A DNA stretch of 64,000 nt, taken from Utricularia gibba. Its lineage: Eukaryota; Streptophyta; Magnoliopsida; Lamiales; Lentibulariaceae. Each line of letters opens with the position of its first letter. Positions within the stretch are counted from its first letter, which is position 1. The notes below the pieces were generated by a model. It saw only the letters and a list, made by a program, of their open reading frames with translations, made no database searches and was not told the DNA's origin. The stretch covers positions 1,302,001-1,366,000 of the forward strand of contig NEEC01000009.1 of NCBI GenBank assembly GCA_002189035.1, read 5' to 3'. The position numbers and the translations under genes were made by a program. Of this stretch, positions 61,277 to 64,000 are shown one piece after another.

Positions 61277-62782
61277 TTAAAAACAGCTCTTAGGAGAAGC
61301 GGGCCCCAATGTAGTGCCTTGTATGTTCTCACAGTAGGCCGTGGATGCACCGCTGCCGGTGTAGCTGAGGCTTATTTCTGAGAGATATATGTCGGTGCAG
61401 GGGTTGCTTGGACTGCAGTTGTACGTCATTGCCACTCGTGTGGACGAACTTCCCTTAATGTTTTCGTACTTCACGTTGCTGATTCTGATCCCAGATGTCT
61501 GCTTACCAACAAAACAGACGTTAACAAGGTGCAAAATCATTATGATTTTGTGTGAATTTCATTCTGCACTGTACAGAATGAGTATGAGCAAAATGCTCTA
61601 TTTTCACTACTTTCAGAATGATTCAGGGAAGTCTAGGGAGGTTGGAGAGTTAAGAAAATAAGGTAAAGTACCTGAGTGGGGCAGTTGATGTTGTGTGGAC
61701 AATATTTCTGGTCTATGATTATAGGGTTCTGCACATTTTTCATCGTAAGTATGCTGTACAGAACACCGTTCACGAAACCATTGCTAGGGTTAGCCCATGT
61801 CTTCACTCTCACCCCATTCGTCGTCCCACTGAAACTGCAGTTCACCACTTTCACATCCTGCACCCCAGCCTCGTTCACATTCCTTCCCAAGCTCCCAATG
61901 CTACAAAACCCAAACGCAAATCATCATAAACCCAACAAGGGCGATTAGTTCAGCCGTCAGGACTTTGTGTGTGTGTGTGTGTTGTGTGAGGGATACCTGA
62001 TGCCATGGCCAGGGCCACACTTGATGTTGCTGATGGAAGTGGAGAAGGTTCCAGGGCCGATGGAAATGCAGTCGTCGCCGGTTCCGATCTTGGACGATGA
62101 GATGGAAGTTACACTGGAAGCCTCGACGTGAATTCCGTCGGTGTTGGGGCTGTTGCCTGGCGCCGTAATCTTCAGACCACTCAACGTAGTGCCGGTGCAC
62201 TTATGAATCGATATGTGCATTTGCAGGCTATTTGCCGATGTCAGCCCACTGATCTTACCGTTAACAACCGACTCCAGAGTTAACGACTGCGGCAAAAATG
62301 TCAGTTACTACACTACAGAGAAGGAATTGCATGCATGTTATCGATGAAAGTACCGTTGGTCCGGAGGAGGGGCAGGGGCCGTTGGCTGTCTTGCAGTCCC
62401 AGTATCCCTTCCCCTTGGCGTCCAGTGTCCCACCGTTGATCCAAAGCCCGTTTATGCTCTTGAACATGATCCAGTAGCTCAAGCTCACGACTTGGGTGTA
62501 ATCGGCTGGAGCCACGATCGTTCCCAGTATTTGAACCGTGACGGGAGCTTTGCACGGCCCTCCAAACTGCACGTTTGTCAGCACGTAACTACCATTCGGT
62601 ACTTTCATCGTCGCCGGCGTTGCCGAGGCGCAGGCTTCTTTCCACGCGGCGAGAAACGCCGCCGTCGAGTTGGTTGCGCCATCGCTCTTAGCACCGTAGC
62701 TGATCACGTCGAACACCTGCGGCACCCCTTGTGCATTGGCAGCTGACAAGAGAACAAGGAAGAGACAGCAGGAGGGCTTCAT
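61277..62782 (-). CDS. Polygalacturonase, pollen/exo type (GH28)
   Basis: Minus-strand exons are 62354-62782, 61997-62286, 61672-61900 and 61277-61498; 389 residues. A signal peptide (MKPSCCLFLVLLSAANAQG) is followed by VFDVISYGAKSDGATNSTAAFLAAW, the usual GH28 start. Catalytic motifs are present: NTDG in NSPNTDGIHVE, GDDC in IGTGDDCISIG, the GHGIS motif spanning the exon 2-3 junction, and RVKTW in GVRVKTWANPSNGFV, where many members have RIK. YCPHNINCPTQTSGIRISNVKYENIKG and a C-terminal Cys pair close the domain. It hydrolyses alpha-1,4-galacturonan in the pectic wall; the spacing GTLDAKGKGYWDCK resembles pollen exopolygalacturonases. Intron 2 carries a GT repeat. No frame damage. Confidence 0.93.
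61966..61981. repeat. GT microsatellite in polygalacturonase intron 2
   Basis: About eight GT units just inside the 5' part of the intron on the minus strand (CA on the coding strand). Confidence 0.85.
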
Positions 62783-64000
62783 CCTGCGGGCGTGCCAGAT
62801 AGGTTGGGCACGCCATGCCTTTATCTTTCAGACAAGGATACACACCTGGGCCGGATTCCGGGGGAAGATGAGCTTTCTGAATATAGACGAGTTCGACTGT
62901 AGCATGAAGCTTGAACATCTGGGGTGGGGTTTGGTGGAAACTTTAAGGCAGAATGATGGAATGGCTGACTTTGCACCCGTAATTATTATTTCATGTCAAC
63001 CAATCCATTTGTTGACCGCTAGCAATTTTGATCCATTAAAAAAATGTATTTGATAAAATATTCATGTTAACTTTTGATCTTATTATATAAGAAAGAAAGG
63101 CATTGAGATCATCTTTGAAAATTACGATGTTGAATGTCCTTCAAAATTATGTACAATTTTGAAAGTTACCATACTAAGGGACTTGTGGCATTCGTATCTT
63201 GATATTAGATAATTTATATACTTTTTTGTATATTATTTTAGATTGATGAATTTTAAGACTTCAAAATTCAATTTTTAGATGATTCAAAATCAAATTAATT
63301 CGAATAATTACACTCAAATACAACAAATCAATTAAAAAAGTGATCATGCATGGTGTATCAAAAAAATAATCATCTTATATATAATTTTTTTATCTTAATG
63401 TATCATAACGAAAATAGTAGTGGCTACTTTTGTCCCAAATACAACTTATAGTACTGATGTTTTCAATTTTGTCTGATTTCTCCAAATTTTGAATTTATCT
63501 CAAAATAAAATATTCCCAAAATTGGTTATGAACGGTATATGTTTGTCGTTTTACTTTCTGCGGTTACTGTGCTTCGAATGCCTTGGTGAACGTCGGCCGT
63601 GGAGATTACGCTCATCGGGTTCGCCATCTCAACCGCTTCGTTTACATATTCTATGCCGGCGGCTCCTCGACGGCTTTCTGCGGTTATCTTCGGGTGAATC
63701 GCCGTCCCTGCTATGGCTCCGATTCCGGATCACACTTTTGGCCTCCGCGGTCGCCTTCTTCTTTCGAGTGGTTACTTCTTCGCGCGAAAACGAAATCTTC
63801 GTAATCGCTCGGGCATTTGGGGATTGCTTTTCAGAAACCGCACTTCGCCATGGTCAAGAGTCGTGATGAGGAATCCGACCGGGTAGATGGGCTGGGCCTA
63901 GGGCTTGGAGTGGGGCCTGGTCAGCCCAATCATTAACGGGCTGGGATAAGGCTTGGATACAATGCTTAGAAGTCTGTTTCATGGTGCTGCGTTGTGAGAT
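62783..64000. other. Right-end intergenic region; possible start of an unrecognised transcript
   Basis: Polygalacturonase promoter, then about 450 bases of AT-rich DNA, then a GC-richer stretch from 63540 with overlapping plus-strand frames (63489-63866 and 63583-63804). Neither resembles a family I know. Composition suggests a real 5' exon or leader of a gene continuing beyond the window, but it cannot be called. Confidence 0.4.

Noticed and set aside
60916-61350. Minus-strand frame of 144 codons
   Set aside because: It overlaps the last polygalacturonase exon in a different frame and lacks any domain.

Overview
This is nuclear DNA from a flowering plant. The coding regions are split by short GT-AG introns, the intergenic DNA is AT-rich, and several genes belong to land-plant or angiosperm families: the stomatal bHLH MUTE, YUCCA auxin synthesis, TPLATE-complex TML, plastid beta-amylase BAM1, chlorophyll b cycle HCAR, DUF3339 and DUF868. 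I cannot name the species. The window holds 23 protein genes (one cut by the left edge) and one clear pseudogene, about one gene per 2.8 kb. I saw no rRNA gene, convincing tRNA, CRISPR array or coding transposon.

Layout, left to right: two head-to-head GPI-anchored lipid transfer proteins (88-1238); a seed-maturation LEA protein (1612-2477); a secreted Gly-rich/Lys-Pro-Phe repeat wall protein (3174-4078, minus); a DUF3339 micro-membrane protein (6464-6673); a CRAL-TRIO/Sec14-like protein (7806-9596); DUF868 (10415-11326); a cytosolic-type lipoxygenase (11734-14911, minus); an STP sugar transporter (17726-19431); a MAKR/BKI1-like regulator (20410-20951); an unnamed plant gene (21618-22118, minus); MUTE (23159-23837); a VSP-type acid phosphatase (24355-25288, minus); a decayed PRP19/MAC3 copy (25790-26301); TML (26764-28664, minus); dihydroneopterin aldolase (29368-29881); DEAD-box helicase RH13 (30459-35358); an AMBRA1-like WD40 protein (36170-40489, minus); BAM1 (41568-43545); a YUCCA (45317-46740); HCAR (48468-52812, minus); a FRA3/IP5P12-14-type inositol polyphosphate 5-phosphatase (53497-58218); RRP36 (58793-60440); and a pollen-type polygalacturonase (61277-62782, minus).

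As in most plant chromosomes the neighbours are functionally unrelated; there is no operon or obvious biosynthetic cluster. Exon coordinates in the entries were read by hand from splice sites and checked for reading phase.

The strongest global signal is technical. Nine otherwise well-preserved genes each carry one apparent frameshift, and in every case adding one base to a short homopolymer run (usually G/C) restores the family sequence exactly. This looks like homopolymer under-calling in the assembly, not nine pseudogenes, and anyone annotating the region automatically will get broken models. I found no convincing new biological system. The more interesting biological points are the decayed PRP19 copy, the alternating repeat architecture of the wall protein, an 18-bp perfect palindrome built on a G-box inside a three-G-box cluster, the short MUTE linker, and an unnamed conserved gene beside MUTE.
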